From: Deltaproteobacteria bacterium
Lineage (GTDB): Bacteria > Desulfobacterota > Desulfarculia > Adiutricales > Adiutricaceae
DNA: 51,567 nt
Direction: 5' to 3'
NCBI GenBank assembly: GCA_031288415.1
Contig: JAITRL010000031.1
Location: 1-51,567 of the forward strand
Shown here: one piece after another, positions 38,900 through 45,462 of the stretch
Layout of the letters: the number at the start of each line of letters is the position of its first letter
Numbering within the stretch: the first letter of the stretch is position 1
Made by a program: the position numbers and the translations under genes
The notes under the pieces: generated by a model
The model's database searches: none
Seen by the model: the letters and a program-made list of their open reading frames with translations, nothing else
What the model was told of the DNA's origin: nothing

Positions 38900-39608
38900 G
38901 GTTCCCTATCCTTTTCTTCCTCGCGTGGTTGTGCGCGTCCCTGACTGTCCACCCGTCCTTGTCGGCCAGTTCCCAACGGTCGAAGCCCTCCGGCAGGCAC
39001 CCGTTCAGGGCCGCCATGTGCGCCACCGTCCGTCCGTACTTGTCGGCCCAGTCCCAACCGGCGAACCCCTCCGGCAGGGGCCCGTGCATGGCAGCCGCGT
39101 GGGCCACAGTCCAGCCGTTCTCATCGGCCATCTCCCACCTGTCGAAGCCGACGGGCAGGTGCCCTTCCATGGCCGCCGTGTGCGCCGCAGTCCATCCCTG
39201 GCCATCTGCAAAGTCCCATCTGTCGAAATCGGGCGGCAGGCGCGTGCATCTGACCGCCACGTTCGCCACGGTCTTCCCGCCTTTGTCTGCCAAGTCCCAT
39301 CCGTCGAAATCGGACGGCAGGTCCCCGCGTCTGGCAGCCACGTGGGCCACCGTCTCGCCATATTTGTCAGCCAGTTCCCACCTATCGAATCCTGCCGGCA
39401 GGTGCCCGCAGAAAGCCGCCGAGTGGGCCACCGTCCAGCCTTCCTTTTTGGCCAGTCCCCAATCCTTGAACCCCTCCGGCAGGTGCCCGCAGGCGGCCGC
39501 CGCATGTGCCACCGTATCGCCGTTCCCGTCCGTGAGCGCCCAGCCGTCGAAGCCTTCCGGGAGCGTCCCTTCAATGGCCTGTTTGAAAAGCTCGGTTATG
39601 TCAGCCAC
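38892..39608 (-). CDS. Ankyrin-like repeat protein 4 (8 repeats)
   Basis: 238 aa with leader ADITELFKQAIEG, eight repeats and the cap TVRDAHNHARKK. Starts at a GTG with the same 8-base overlap as its neighbours. Repeats are not identical at the DNA level, so the protein is under selection or is old enough to have diverged. Confidence 0.7.
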   Translation of the reverse strand: MADITELFKQAIEGTLPEGFDGWALTDGNGDTVAHAAAACGHLPEGFKDWGLAKKEGWTVAHSAAFCGHLPAGFDRWELADKYGETVAHVAARRGDLPSDFDGWDLADKGGKTVANVAVRCTRLPPDFDRWDFADGQGWTAAHTAAMEGHLPVGFDRWEMADENGWTVAHAAAMHGPLPEGFAGWDWADKYGRTVAHMAALNGCLPEGFDRWELADKDGWTVRDAHNHARKKRIGNRG

Positions 39609-40329
39609 GGTTCCCTCGCCTTTTCTCCCTCTCGTTCAACACGTCCCTCACCGTCTTGCCGTCCTTGTCCGCCAGGTGCCACATGTCAAAGTCGGGCGGC
39701 AGGTTGCCGTGCTCGGCCGCCTCATGCGCGACAGTCCAGCCGTTCTCATCGGCCAGGCCCCACCTGTCGAAGCCCTCGGGGAGGTTCCCCCACCTCGCCG
39801 CCTCGTGGGCCACCGTCCACACGTCCTGGGCGGCCAGTTCCCACCTGTCGAACCCCTTCGGCAGATGCCCGCACTTGGCCGCCTCGTGCGCAACCGTCCA
39901 GCCTTCACACTGGATGTCCCACCTGTCGAATCCCGGCGGGAGGGTGCCGAAAATGGCCGCCAAGTGGGCCACCGTGTGGGCCCCCGTCCGGCCCTCATAG
40001 CTGGTCAGTTCCCACCGGTCGAAGCCCTCCGGCAGATGCCCGTGCAAGGCCGCCACGTGGGCCACCGTCCAACTGTTGCCGTCGGCCAAGTCCCACCTGT
40101 CGAAGCCCTCCGGCAGGCGCCCGTGCATGGCCGCCTCGTGCGCGACCGACCAGCCTTTCTTATTGGCCAGTTCCCATCGGTCGAAGCCCGAAGGCAGACA
40201 GCCTAGCCTGGCCGCCTCGTGCGCTATCGTCCAGCCGTCCGCGTCGGCAAGCGCCCATCCGAAGAAGTCCTCCGGCAACGCGCCGTTCAAGGCCTGCATG
40301 ACTAGTTTTCTGAGATGGATGTCATCCAC
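39601..40329 (-). CDS. Ankyrin-like repeat protein 5 (8 repeats)
   Basis: 242 aa with eight repeats; leader DDIHLRKLVMQALNGA differs from the others. The fourth repeat carries an insertion that doubles the T-x-A-H-x-x-A block (TGAHTVAHLAA) and the fifth has lost one residue, showing ongoing repeat change. Cap TVRDVLNEREKRR. It is the first of the tandem cluster to be transcribed after the divergent copy. Confidence 0.7.
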   Translation of the reverse strand: MDDIHLRKLVMQALNGALPEDFFGWALADADGWTIAHEAARLGCLPSGFDRWELANKKGWSVAHEAAMHGRLPEGFDRWDLADGNSWTVAHVAALHGHLPEGFDRWELTSYEGRTGAHTVAHLAAIFGTLPPGFDRWDIQCEGWTVAHEAAKCGHLPKGFDRWELAAQDVWTVAHEAARWGNLPEGFDRWGLADENGWTVAHEAAEHGNLPPDFDMWHLADKDGKTVRDVLNEREKRRGNRG

Positions 40330-40333
40330 TGCT

Positions 40334-40666
40334 TCACCTCATCACCCTCATCCGCTCGTACTCCTCCCAGACCGTCATGCCGTTCCCGTCCTTCAGGAAC
40401 CACGCCTCATTGGAGCGGGCAAGCTCGCCCCGCAAGGCCATCCCAACGGCCTGGCAGAAAAGCACCGTCCGCCCTGAGTTGTCCGCGCGATCCCAGTCAC
40501 GGTAATCGCGCGGAAGGAGCCCCTCCAGGGCCGCGGCGTGCGCCAGGGTGTACCCGTGCGGGTCCGCTACGCTAGTCCAGCCGGGGTACCCGTCGGGGAC
40601 CGTCCCCGCCCGGGCCCGCTCGAACATGCCGTCCACGAAGGAGGACGGGCCGCCCGCGGCCTTCAC
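40334..40666 (-). CDS. Divergent ankyrin-like repeat protein 6
   Basis: 110 aa from the GTG at 40666 (GTGA overlap with the HTH gene). VPDGYPGWTSVADPHGYTLAHAAALEG and LPRDYRDWDRADNSGRTV are recognisable repeat units; a third degenerate unit with NEAWFLKDGNGMTVW follows. The cap is WEEYERMRVMR. It is probably an older member of the family and has two Cys/Gly-rich changes in the middle unit. Confidence 0.65.
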   Translation of the reverse strand: MKAAGGPSSFVDGMFERARAGTVPDGYPGWTSVADPHGYTLAHAAALEGLLPRDYRDWDRADNSGRTVLFCQAVGMALRGELARSNEAWFLKDGNGMTVWEEYERMRVMR

Positions 40667-40923
40667 GCCTGCCCCCCCCGGGTCGAGAACCCGCGCGCCG
40701 GCGCCTCGAAGTCTATCCTCAGCCTCATGTCCAGGACGTCGGCTATCGTCTGCAGCTGGCCCGTCGTGAACGTCCCCCTGTAAAGCTTGCCCTGGAAGTC
40801 CTGGAGGCGCATGCCGAGCACCCCGCCGACGAGCCAGAGCTCCTGGCCCTTGGCCCGGCACGCCTTGATGATGTTCCGCGACACCTCGGGGAACTCCTCG
40901 AGGGGCTTGCGTATCACTGTCAT
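40663..40923 (-). CDS. Small HTH DNA-binding protein
   Basis: 86 aa. LWLVGGVLGMRLQDFQGKLYRGTFTTGQLQTIADVLDMRLRIDF has the spacing of a Cro/CI-type helix-turn-helix followed by the L-x-x-I-A-x-x-L helix common in small phage regulators. It lies next to the BRO antirepressor, which fits a regulatory pair. It overlaps the divergent repeat gene (GTGA). Confidence 0.6.
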   Translation of the reverse strand: MTVIRKPLEEFPEVSRNIIKACRAKGQELWLVGGVLGMRLQDFQGKLYRGTFTTGQLQTIADVLDMRLRIDFEAPARGFSTRGGQA

Positions 40924-40941
40924 CCTTCCGTCCCTCCCCTC

Positions 40942-41829
40942 TCAGCCCTTCCTCTTGGGAGGGGGCTTGACCAGGGTCAGCAGGCGGCTCAGCCCCAGGC
41001 CGTCGCCCCTCACGGCCCTCGGCTCCAGCCTCGCGTGCAGCAGGACGGAGCGCAGGACGGGAAGCACCACGTCCGGGTCGTACCTGTACAGCTTCCCCTC
41101 GCGGACGAACGTCGGGCTGATGCCGTGGTATACCCGGCTGTGGGCGCGCGCCTTGTCCTGGTCGCCGTGGTAGCCAAGCGCCTTCAGCATCTTGCCGACC
41201 CTGTAGGCGGTCACCTGGGCGTTCAGCTCCTCCGAAAGCCTCTCCGCGAGCTCCGTCGGGGTCAGCCAGTGCTCGCTCCCGTCGGTCGGCACGAGGGCCA
41301 GGAAGCTGCTTTCCGGCTTCCCCATCAGGATGGACAGCCCCCGGGCGTTGTAGCCGTGCGCCGCCGTCTCTGTGAGAAAGCTGGACTTGGCCAACGCGAA
41401 GAAGCCCTGGGCCTGGAGGATCCGCTCGTACCGGGCCATGTGCTCGACGGTGGGGAGCCCAACCTCCTGCTTCAGGCCCGGCAGCTCGTAGCGGCCCTTG
41501 CTCCTGACTGCGGGGATGACCTCGTGGGTCACCCACCTCTTGAAGGCCTTGGCTGCCGGCTTGCGCGACCGGAGGATGAGGGAGTAGAGGCCCGGCTCGC
41601 TGACGATGGCCATCTGCTGGGAGCCGCCAAGGGTATTACTAGTAGTAATACCCTTTTCATCCTCGTCCAAGGCCATGAGCGCCTTAGATGCGTTGCCCAC
41701 CCCCAGCGCCCGGCACACGTCCGCCGCGACGAACCAGGGATCTCCCTTGTCGTCCAGGACGACCCGGACGCTCCCGAACTCAGGGCTCTCGAAAGGTATC
41801 AGCTTGTCCTTTCCCGTCTCCATTTCCAT
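40942..41829 (-). CDS. BRO-N domain antirepressor
   Basis: 295 aa from the ATG at 41829 (GGGGGAAA upstream; frame is open further). Residues 8-115 form a BRO-N domain: FGSVRVVLDDKGDPWFVAADVCRALG, then DEKGITTSNTLGGSQ, EPGLYSLILRSRKPAAKAFKRWVTHEVIP. The C-terminal 180 residues hold a KilA-C-like region (LTPTELAERLSEELNAQVTAYRVGKMLKALGY). Such proteins relieve repression during induction or modify early expression. The stretch coding DEKGITTSNTLG contains a striking inverted repeat. Confidence 0.85.
   Translation of the reverse strand: MEMETGKDKLIPFESPEFGSVRVVLDDKGDPWFVAADVCRALGVGNASKALMALDEDEKGITTSNTLGGSQQMAIVSEPGLYSLILRSRKPAAKAFKRWVTHEVIPAVRSKGRYELPGLKQEVGLPTVEHMARYERILQAQGFFALAKSSFLTETAAHGYNARGLSILMGKPESSFLALVPTDGSEHWLTPTELAERLSEELNAQVTAYRVGKMLKALGYHGDQDKARAHSRVYHGISPTFVREGKLYRYDPDVVLPVLRSVLLHARLEPRAVRGDGLGLSRLLTLVKPPPKRKG
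41629..41655. repeat. Perfect inverted repeat (12-bp arms, 3-bp loop) within the BRO gene
   Basis: AAGGGTATTACT (41629-41640) is followed by AGT and then AGTAATACCCTT (41644-41655), the exact reverse complement. It codes for EKGITTSNTL on the minus strand using ATT, ACT, AGT, AAT, codons that this G+C-rich gene otherwise avoids. So the DNA sequence itself seems to be under selection. Confidence 0.85.
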
Positions 41830-41855
41830 GCGTTTCCCCCTGTGCGCGTCGCCCG

Positions 41856-42263
41856 CTACAAGGCGGGCCCTACGGTCATCTCCCAGTACCCCGCGCCCTC
41901 GACGTACCTCTTGGCGCCCCAAAGCTGGGTGACCTGCCTGTCGTCCCTGAAGTACTGGGCCTCCTGCAGGCAGTCCAGCAGGAACTTCCCCAGGTTGTCC
42001 ACGTCCGGCTTGGTCACGTGCCGGAACCCCCCGAGCATCCAGGCCCTCCGCCGTTTCGGCACGGACTTGGGCAGGGTGAAGCAGGCCTCGAAGCCGACCC
42101 GCACGGGGCCCTCGATGGGCCTCTCGGGCCTGCTTTCCAGCAGGGCCGCGACAAGGTTGGCCGCGTCCCTGGCCTGGCCGGGATCCTTGTAGGCCCTGGC
42201 CCCCGCGCCCGTCCGGACGGCCCTGGGCCGCTTCTGAGGCCTGGGGACGATCCAGACCTTCAC
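41856..42263 (-). CDS. rusA: RusA-type Holliday junction resolvase
   Basis: 135 aa from the GTG at 42263, which follows the stop of a tiny ORF by 2 bases and has GGGAGGG about 12 bases upstream. The catalytic pattern is present: KPDVDNL with Asp87 and Asp89, then a third Asp at 107-108 (YFRDDRQV), and KRY near 119. It would resolve branched DNA during recombination and packaging. An upstream TTG at 42299 is an alternative start that would overlap the tiny ORF. Confidence 0.9.
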   Translation of the reverse strand: MKVWIVPRPQKRPRAVRTGAGARAYKDPGQARDAANLVAALLESRPERPIEGPVRVGFEACFTLPKSVPKRRRAWMLGGFRHVTKPDVDNLGKFLLDCLQEAQYFRDDRQVTQLWGAKRYVEGAGYWEMTVGPAL

Positions 42264-42265
42264 GG

Positions 42266-42385
42266 TTATGTCCGTCCCTCCCAGTCCTTCGGTCTCCAAC
42301 TTACCCTCCCCGCCCTGCGGCCCCTGGCCGGGAGCGCCCTGTGAAAAAGCCAGCACGTCAGGTAGCCCGCCGCGAACCACAGCAT
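42266..42385 (-). CDS. Tiny membrane/basic protein
   Basis: 39-aa ORF: a hydrophobic start (MLWFAAGYLTCWLF) then a basic segment with many Arg. It begins at an ATG one base after the previous stop, with GGAGGG at 8 bases, and ends TAA just before the rusA GTG. Coupling on both sides and a good ribosome-binding site make it a credible gene despite its size. Confidence 0.55.
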   Translation of the reverse strand: MLWFAAGYLTCWLFHRALPARGRRAGRVSWRPKDWEGRT

Positions 42386-42386
42386 C

Positions 42387-42689
42387 TCAGTCGCCCTCCG
42401 GCAGGCCTTCGGCCTGGAACATCGCAAGCCGGCGGGCGACGCGCTCCCGGTGCGCGGCCAGGAAATCCGCCGTGCCTCCGGCCATCGCCCGGTCGGGCGT
42501 GTCCGGCTCCGTGCCCGCGACCAGCGCGTCCATCATGGCGTGAAGCTCTGTCCAAATTCTCAGGGCTGTCTTCAGCAGCTTGACGACTTCCCGCCCGTCC
42601 GCCGCTTCGTCCTCCATGTACACGGCGTCCGTGATCATCAGGAACATGTCTGGCGTCACGGCGTCTATCCCCTTCAATCCGTCAGTCAT
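42387..42689 (-). CDS. Small early paralog family, member 1
   Basis: 100 aa: TPDMFLMITDAVYMEDEAAD, LLKTALRIWTEL and PDRAMAGGTADFLAAHRERVARRLAMF. The next gene upstream has the same pattern (LFDVM, IW-x-EL, PDR, HR-x-x-V-A-x-R-L-A), so the two are paralogs. Helical, no recognised domain. It precedes the tiny ORF by one base. Confidence 0.6.
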   Translation of the reverse strand: MTDGLKGIDAVTPDMFLMITDAVYMEDEAADGREVVKLLKTALRIWTELHAMMDALVAGTEPDTPDRAMAGGTADFLAAHRERVARRLAMFQAEGLPEGD

Positions 42690-42699
42690 CCCGTGCCTC

Positions 42700-42990
42700 C
42701 TAGGCCCGGCCGTCGGCCGTGAGCCTCGCCAGCCGGAGCGCTACCTGCTTCCTGTGAACGTTCACGAACCCCGTCAGCCTCCTGGTCAACTCCCTGTCGG
42801 GCGCGTGCGGCCCCAGTCTTGCGGTCAGCCTGCCGATCTTCTCGTTCAGTTCCTTCCATATGCCCAAGGACTCCTTCAGGTTGCCGGGCAGGCTCTCCGT
42901 CTCCGCCGCGTCCTCCAAGGATATTGCGCGCATGACATCGAAAAGCAGATAGGGCGAGATGTTGCCTAACCTCATCCTGTCCCCGCTCAT
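42700..42990 (-). CDS. Small early paralog family, member 2
   Basis: 96 aa with ISPYLLFDVMRAISLEDAAE, LKESLGIWKELNEKI and PDRELTRRLTGFVNVHRKQVALRLARL. It parallels the preceding member and starts in an ATGA junction. Function unknown. Confidence 0.6.
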   Translation of the reverse strand: MSGDRMRLGNISPYLLFDVMRAISLEDAAETESLPGNLKESLGIWKELNEKIGRLTARLGPHAPDRELTRRLTGFVNVHRKQVALRLARLTADGRA

Positions 42991-43298
42991 GGGTTGCCCT
43001 CCTTTTCCATCTCCCTATCGGCCAACTCCAACAATATGGCCTCGAGCCAGAGGCGGGCGTGCAGCCTTATCTGTTCGGCGATCTCCGTGTCATTGCCAAG
43101 CTCTTGCACGTAATGCAGGCGGCTTGCTTCCCTGTCCGTCTTTATCGCGGCCACCTGCACGGCGTTCAGCAGGCGGACGGCCGTATCGACATCCCCTCCC
43201 TCCTTGCCGTCGCGTACGCTCTTCTCGTAGGCCAGCGCCTCATGGAACCTGACGAGCAGTTCCATGAGCGGCCCGTTGTCCCTGTCCCTCGTGAACAT
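42987..43298 (-). CDS. Small early helical protein, member 3 (possible)
   Basis: 103 aa, helical, with LMELLVRFHEALAYEKSV and IAEQIRLHARLWLEAILLELADREM. Same size and general shape as the two above, though identity is low, so paralogy is uncertain. Overlaps the following gene in ATGA. Confidence 0.55.
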   Translation of the reverse strand: MFTRDRDNGPLMELLVRFHEALAYEKSVRDGKEGGDVDTAVRLLNAVQVAAIKTDREASRLHYVQELGNDTEIAEQIRLHARLWLEAILLELADREMEKEGNP

Positions 43299-43304
43299 CT
43301 GCCC

Positions 43305-43613
43305 TCACCTCCCCCCGTTCCCGGCCGCCAGCGCCCTCAGGATGCCGTCGGCCTTGTCCCGGGTCCCCTCGGCCCGTGTCTTTATGAAGCCATGCATCCT
43401 CCCGAGCATTTCGCGCGCCACGTGGAAGCTGTTCGGCAGGCATTCCCAGCACGTTTGCAGGTCTTCATCCGCCTGCCCCCACAGCCTGGCCGCCTCGGCG
43501 TACAGCGCCGCCCGCCGCCCGGGGTCGGGCTCGTGCTCCAGGGCCGCGTCCGCCCTCATCGCGTAGGCCATCGCCGTGCACGTCAGAAGGAACTGGTCAG
43601 GGGTGAAACTCAT
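43305..43613 (-). CDS. Small early helical protein, member 4 (possible)
   Basis: 102 aa starting MSFTPDQFLLTCTAMAYAMR; TPDxFL at the start and a helical end with RTREKADGIL-like residues (GTRDKADGIL) recall member 1. Starts in ATGA with the next gene. Function unknown. Confidence 0.6.
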   Translation of the reverse strand: MSFTPDQFLLTCTAMAYAMRADAALEHEPDPGRRAALYAEAARLWGQADEDLQTCWECLPNSFHVAREMLGRMHGFIKTRAEGTRDKADGILRALAAGNGGR

Positions 43614-44296
43614 GCGCCGCCTCCGTTCCCCTCCAGGGCCCGCCTCGCGGGCAGGCGCTCCGGCATCAGCGTCGCGAGCTCCCCGAAGGCCGCCCCCGCG
43701 CGGGCCGCGGCCCCCGGCGCCGACACCGTCAGCCAGCCCAGGAAGTCCCCGGGGGCCGCCGAGTCCACGTCCCGGAGACTCGCCTGGATCGGGCGGAGGA
43801 TCTTGTTCCTCCTCCCGCCTGCCCTCAGGAACTCCGCCGTCTCGCCGGGCCGGATCTCCAGCCACTTCCGGACGCAGCGGTAGATGGACTTCACGTCGGC
43901 CGAGCCGACGTTGAACCGGCAGGAGACGGCCTGCGCGGACGGGGCGAACGCCGCCCCGAGCTCCCCCGGCGTCCAGTAGAGCTCCGCGGCGGCCACCGCG
44001 TAGATCTCCCTGTCGAGGCTCGCCCTGCCCGGCTCCCGCATGTCCTCGGCGGCCAGCAGGCACAGCCCGTAGGCCACGTCCTCGCCCCCGTCCGAAAGGA
44101 CCGCCCCGTTCACCGGCCAGTGGAGCCCCATCGGCCCCCGGGCCCCGATCCCCCAGCCCCCCGAGAGGCTGAGCCGGGTCCGCCCCCAGGGGTCCCGCTC
44201 CGCCGGGCGGATGCCGAGCCCCTCGCCAAGCCGCGAGACCGCGCCGTCGACCTCCCAGGCCAGCGCCTCCCTCTCCTCACGCGTCGTCTTCGTCAC
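43610..44296 (-). CDS. Hypothetical early protein
   Basis: 228 aa. Central W-G-I-G, then LYWTPGELGAAFAPSAQAVSCRFNVGSADVKSIYRCVRKWL, which may be a helix-turn-helix-like region, and KILRPIQASLRDVDS. It overlaps the clamp gene by 20 bases, so it is probably in the same functional group. I do not recognise a family. Confidence 0.6.
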   Translation of the reverse strand: MTKTTREEREALAWEVDGAVSRLGEGLGIRPAERDPWGRTRLSLSGGWGIGARGPMGLHWPVNGAVLSDGGEDVAYGLCLLAAEDMREPGRASLDREIYAVAAAELYWTPGELGAAFAPSAQAVSCRFNVGSADVKSIYRCVRKWLEIRPGETAEFLRAGGRRNKILRPIQASLRDVDSAAPGDFLGWLTVSAPGAAARAGAAFGELATLMPERLPARRALEGNGGGA

Positions 44297-45458
44297 GGCA
44301 GTCCTCCCTCCTCCCGGCGGCGGTCGCCAGGAGCGTCCAGGTGTCCTCGTCCACCGCCGACCGCACGACCGCCGGGCGGCCGCCGGGGTGGTAGGAGAGC
44401 CGGAACGAGTCGTCGTCCCCGGGGTTCTCCCGCATCGTCTTCAGCGCGCTCTCCAGCGCCTTCATCTCCAGATCCACGCTGAACCCGCCCCGCGCCCCGC
44501 CGGGGGCCGCCCTCGCGGGGATCGGCTGCTCCAGCCGGCCCGTAAGGGGGCTCTCGAAGCCCATCCGCAGGGGCCCCGCGCCGTCCCAGGCGAACCGCGC
44601 CGTGCCGCGGCCCCTGTCCGCGAACCTCCCCGCCCTGGACAGGGCCTTCAGCGCGGGGACCCTGTCGACCTTCACCTCCGTCGGCTCGGGCTCCCCCGGC
44701 CCGCCGGGAAGCATCCGCTCCCAGTCCGGGAACCGGCCGTCGAGCAGGCTGAGGATGACCGCCGAGCTCCCCGCCCGCGCCGCCAGCTTCCCCGTCCCGC
44801 AGGCGATCTCCACGGTCAGCCCCAGCCCCGCCAGGGCCTTCAGGCGCGCCGCGCCGCGCCTCGATATCAGGTGCTCCCGAGGGGCCGACGGGTCGCCGGG
44901 GGCGCCTTCCGTAAGGAACACGCAGCTCAGGTTCCGGCCGTCGGTCGCCGCCAGGTACGTCCGCCCGCGCCTCACCCCCACGCAGACGGCCCCGCAGTTG
45001 AAGTCGGCCCCGCGCTCGCCGGCGGCCCAGAGGGCCCTGTCGACCGCCCGCGACAGCGCGTCGGGCGCCACCGAGACGCCCTTACCCGACGCGGGGTCCA
45101 CCCGGGGGAAGTCGTCGGCGCTCAGGCCCCAGATCTCCGCCGCGAAGGCCGCGTCCTGGGAGTCGACCGCCAGGGTCCCGTCCGGCCTCAGCGTCAGCTC
45201 CGCCACCCCGGCGATCCCGTCCAGGGCCGCCGCCAGGAGCCGCCCGGGGACCGCGGCCCGCCCCTCCGCGAAGCCCTCCGCGGCGACCGTCCCCTGCCAC
45301 GTCACCTCCAGGTCGGTCGCCGTCACCCGGATCCGGGCGCCCAGGCCCTCCAGGAGCACGTGCGACAGGATCGGCATGGAGGCCGACCTCCCCGCCGCCT
45401 CCGCCGCCTGGCGCGCCAGGTCGGCCAGGCTGTCCGCGTAGGCCATGGCCTTCAGCAT
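44277..45458 (-). CDS. dnaN: Phage sliding clamp, DNA polymerase III beta-like
   Basis: 393-aa three-domain clamp (bacterial DnaN is about 370). Signature segments: MPILSHVLLEG near 28, then ATDLEV near 47, then a central ATDGRNLSCVFL near 170 and SLLDGRFPDWERMLP near 232. It would ring DNA and tether a polymerase. Starts at ATG behind GGAGGAGGTGA, one of the best sites in this operon. No DNA polymerase gene is in the window, so it may recruit the host enzyme or one outside the window. The C-terminal five residues (RDEDDA) are acidic. Confidence 0.85.
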   Translation of the reverse strand: MLKAMAYADSLADLARQAAEAAGRSASMPILSHVLLEGLGARIRVTATDLEVTWQGTVAAEGFAEGRAAVPGRLLAAALDGIAGVAELTLRPDGTLAVDSQDAAFAAEIWGLSADDFPRVDPASGKGVSVAPDALSRAVDRALWAAGERGADFNCGAVCVGVRRGRTYLAATDGRNLSCVFLTEGAPGDPSAPREHLISRRGAARLKALAGLGLTVEIACGTGKLAARAGSSAVILSLLDGRFPDWERMLPGGPGEPEPTEVKVDRVPALKALSRAGRFADRGRGTARFAWDGAGPLRMGFESPLTGRLEQPIPARAAPGGARGGFSVDLEMKALESALKTMRENPGDDDSFRLSYHPGGRPAVVRSAVDEDTWTLLATAAGRREDCRDEDDA

Positions 45459-45462
45459 CGGC

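Noticed and set aside
34105-40329. Regular 81-bp periodicity that at first resembles a CRISPR or satellite array
   Set aside because: The period is 27 codons and the repeats are diverged at DNA level but conserved as protein, so they are coding repeats.
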